Origin: Peptostreptococcaceae bacterium
GTDB taxonomy: Bacteria; Bacillota_A; Clostridia; Peptostreptococcales; Anaerovoracaceae
Direction: 5' to 3'
Assembly: GCA_016650135.1 (NCBI GenBank)
Contig: JAENWH010000111.1
Coordinates: forward strand, 1 to 6,524
DNA: 6,524 nucleotides
A program made the position numbers and the translations under genes. Shown in pieces: positions 6,341-6,524 of this stretch; the first letter of the stretch is position 1, and every line of letters begins with the position of its first letter. The notes beneath the pieces were generated by a model. The model was not told the origin of the DNA. It saw nothing but the letters and a program-made list of their open reading frames with translations, and did no database searches.

Positions 6341-6524
6341 TCTATATCTAATTTTATAACAGAACTATTACAATTGAAAGGCCCAAATATGGAACTAAAC
6401 CAAGCGACATAAAACTGCTTCCATGTAATGGGACTCCAGCCATTCTTCGCCTTAATAAACAGCGTTTTTTCTGTAAAGAATGTGCTCATTCCTTTTTAGC
6501 TATTTCTGATATAGTAGAACCCAA
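6338..6524 (+). pseudogene. ISL3-family transposase, 5' fragment with internal deletion and frameshift
   Basis: The ATG at 6338 follows AGGAGGG by 6 bases and gives MSISNFITELLQLKGPN, the usual ISL3-transposase start. The frame then stops at 6410. In another frame, from about 6385, it resumes as KYGTKPSDIKLLPCN and NKQRFFCKECAHSFLAISD, the family's zinc-binding CxxC (here CKEC) region, and is open to the window edge. In intact ISL3 transposases these parts are separated by some tens of residues that carry the first cysteine pair. That segment is missing and the join is out of frame. The gene therefore cannot make an active DDE transposase from this start, whatever lies beyond the edge. Confidence 0.8.

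Larger units (their letters stand above)
6203..6524 (+). mobile_element. ISL3-family insertion sequence, left part (right end outside window)
   Basis: The transposase remnant identifies the family. I place the left end near 6203 from the run GGGTTGTATAATTTTTGGTG and the following GTTGGTGATGAAA, which resemble ISL3-type terminal sequence; this is from memory and the exact end is uncertain. An imperfect hairpin (GATGAAA at 6230-6236 against TTTCATC at 6242-6248) lies just inside. The transposase reads left to right, opposite to every other gene here. The right inverted repeat and any 8-bp target duplication cannot be seen. Confidence 0.6.

Noticed and set aside
6250..6489. Minus-strand open frame of 79 codons at the right edge
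   Set aside because: It is antisense to the ISL3 leader and transposase start, which are recognised on the plus strand.

Overview
The window is AT-rich accessory DNA from a Firmicute, most likely a member of the Clostridia. The reasons are strong AGGAGG-type ribosome binding sites, clostridial-style large serine recombinases, an ISL3-family insertion sequence remnant and low-GC codon use. Nearly every gene lies on the minus strand, so the story reads from right to left. The only plus-strand gene is the broken transposase at the right edge.

Right edge (about 6203-6524): the start of an ISL3-family insertion sequence. It has a leader hairpin over the ribosome binding site and a transposase reading frame already wrecked by an internal deletion. 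Next (6023-6202) comes a gene-free stretch with short repeats. Then comes a small frameshifted gene remnant of unknown function (5848-6022), joined almost directly to the C-terminal half of a phage-type family A DNA polymerase (5090-5881). That polymerase fragment starts at catalytic motif A, so it looks like the product of a deletion.

Centre (1185-5026): a compact, apparently intact integration module in the order SHOCT-like small protein, large serine recombinase, stand-alone recombinase-domain protein, second large serine recombinase. The three recombinase genes are separated by 0 or 1 base and are probably translationally coupled. With the polymerase remnant, this looks like what is left of a prophage or other serine-recombinase-integrated element after loss of its structural or cargo genes.

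Left part (1-1170): a small Xre-type repressor with its own promoter and two operator-like repeats 20 bp apart. It is followed 33 bp later by a sensor histidine kinase that runs off the left edge. The kinase's first roughly 80 residues resemble the N-terminal domain of a group of AAA+ ATPases rather than a sensor domain, followed by PAS, coiled coil and the start of the H-box. This suggests a gene fusion.

I see no tRNA, rRNA, CRISPR array or complete defence operon. The least ordinary items are the AAA-N/PAS kinase chimera, the three-recombinase cassette with a catalytically empty middle member, and the hairpin over the transposase start.
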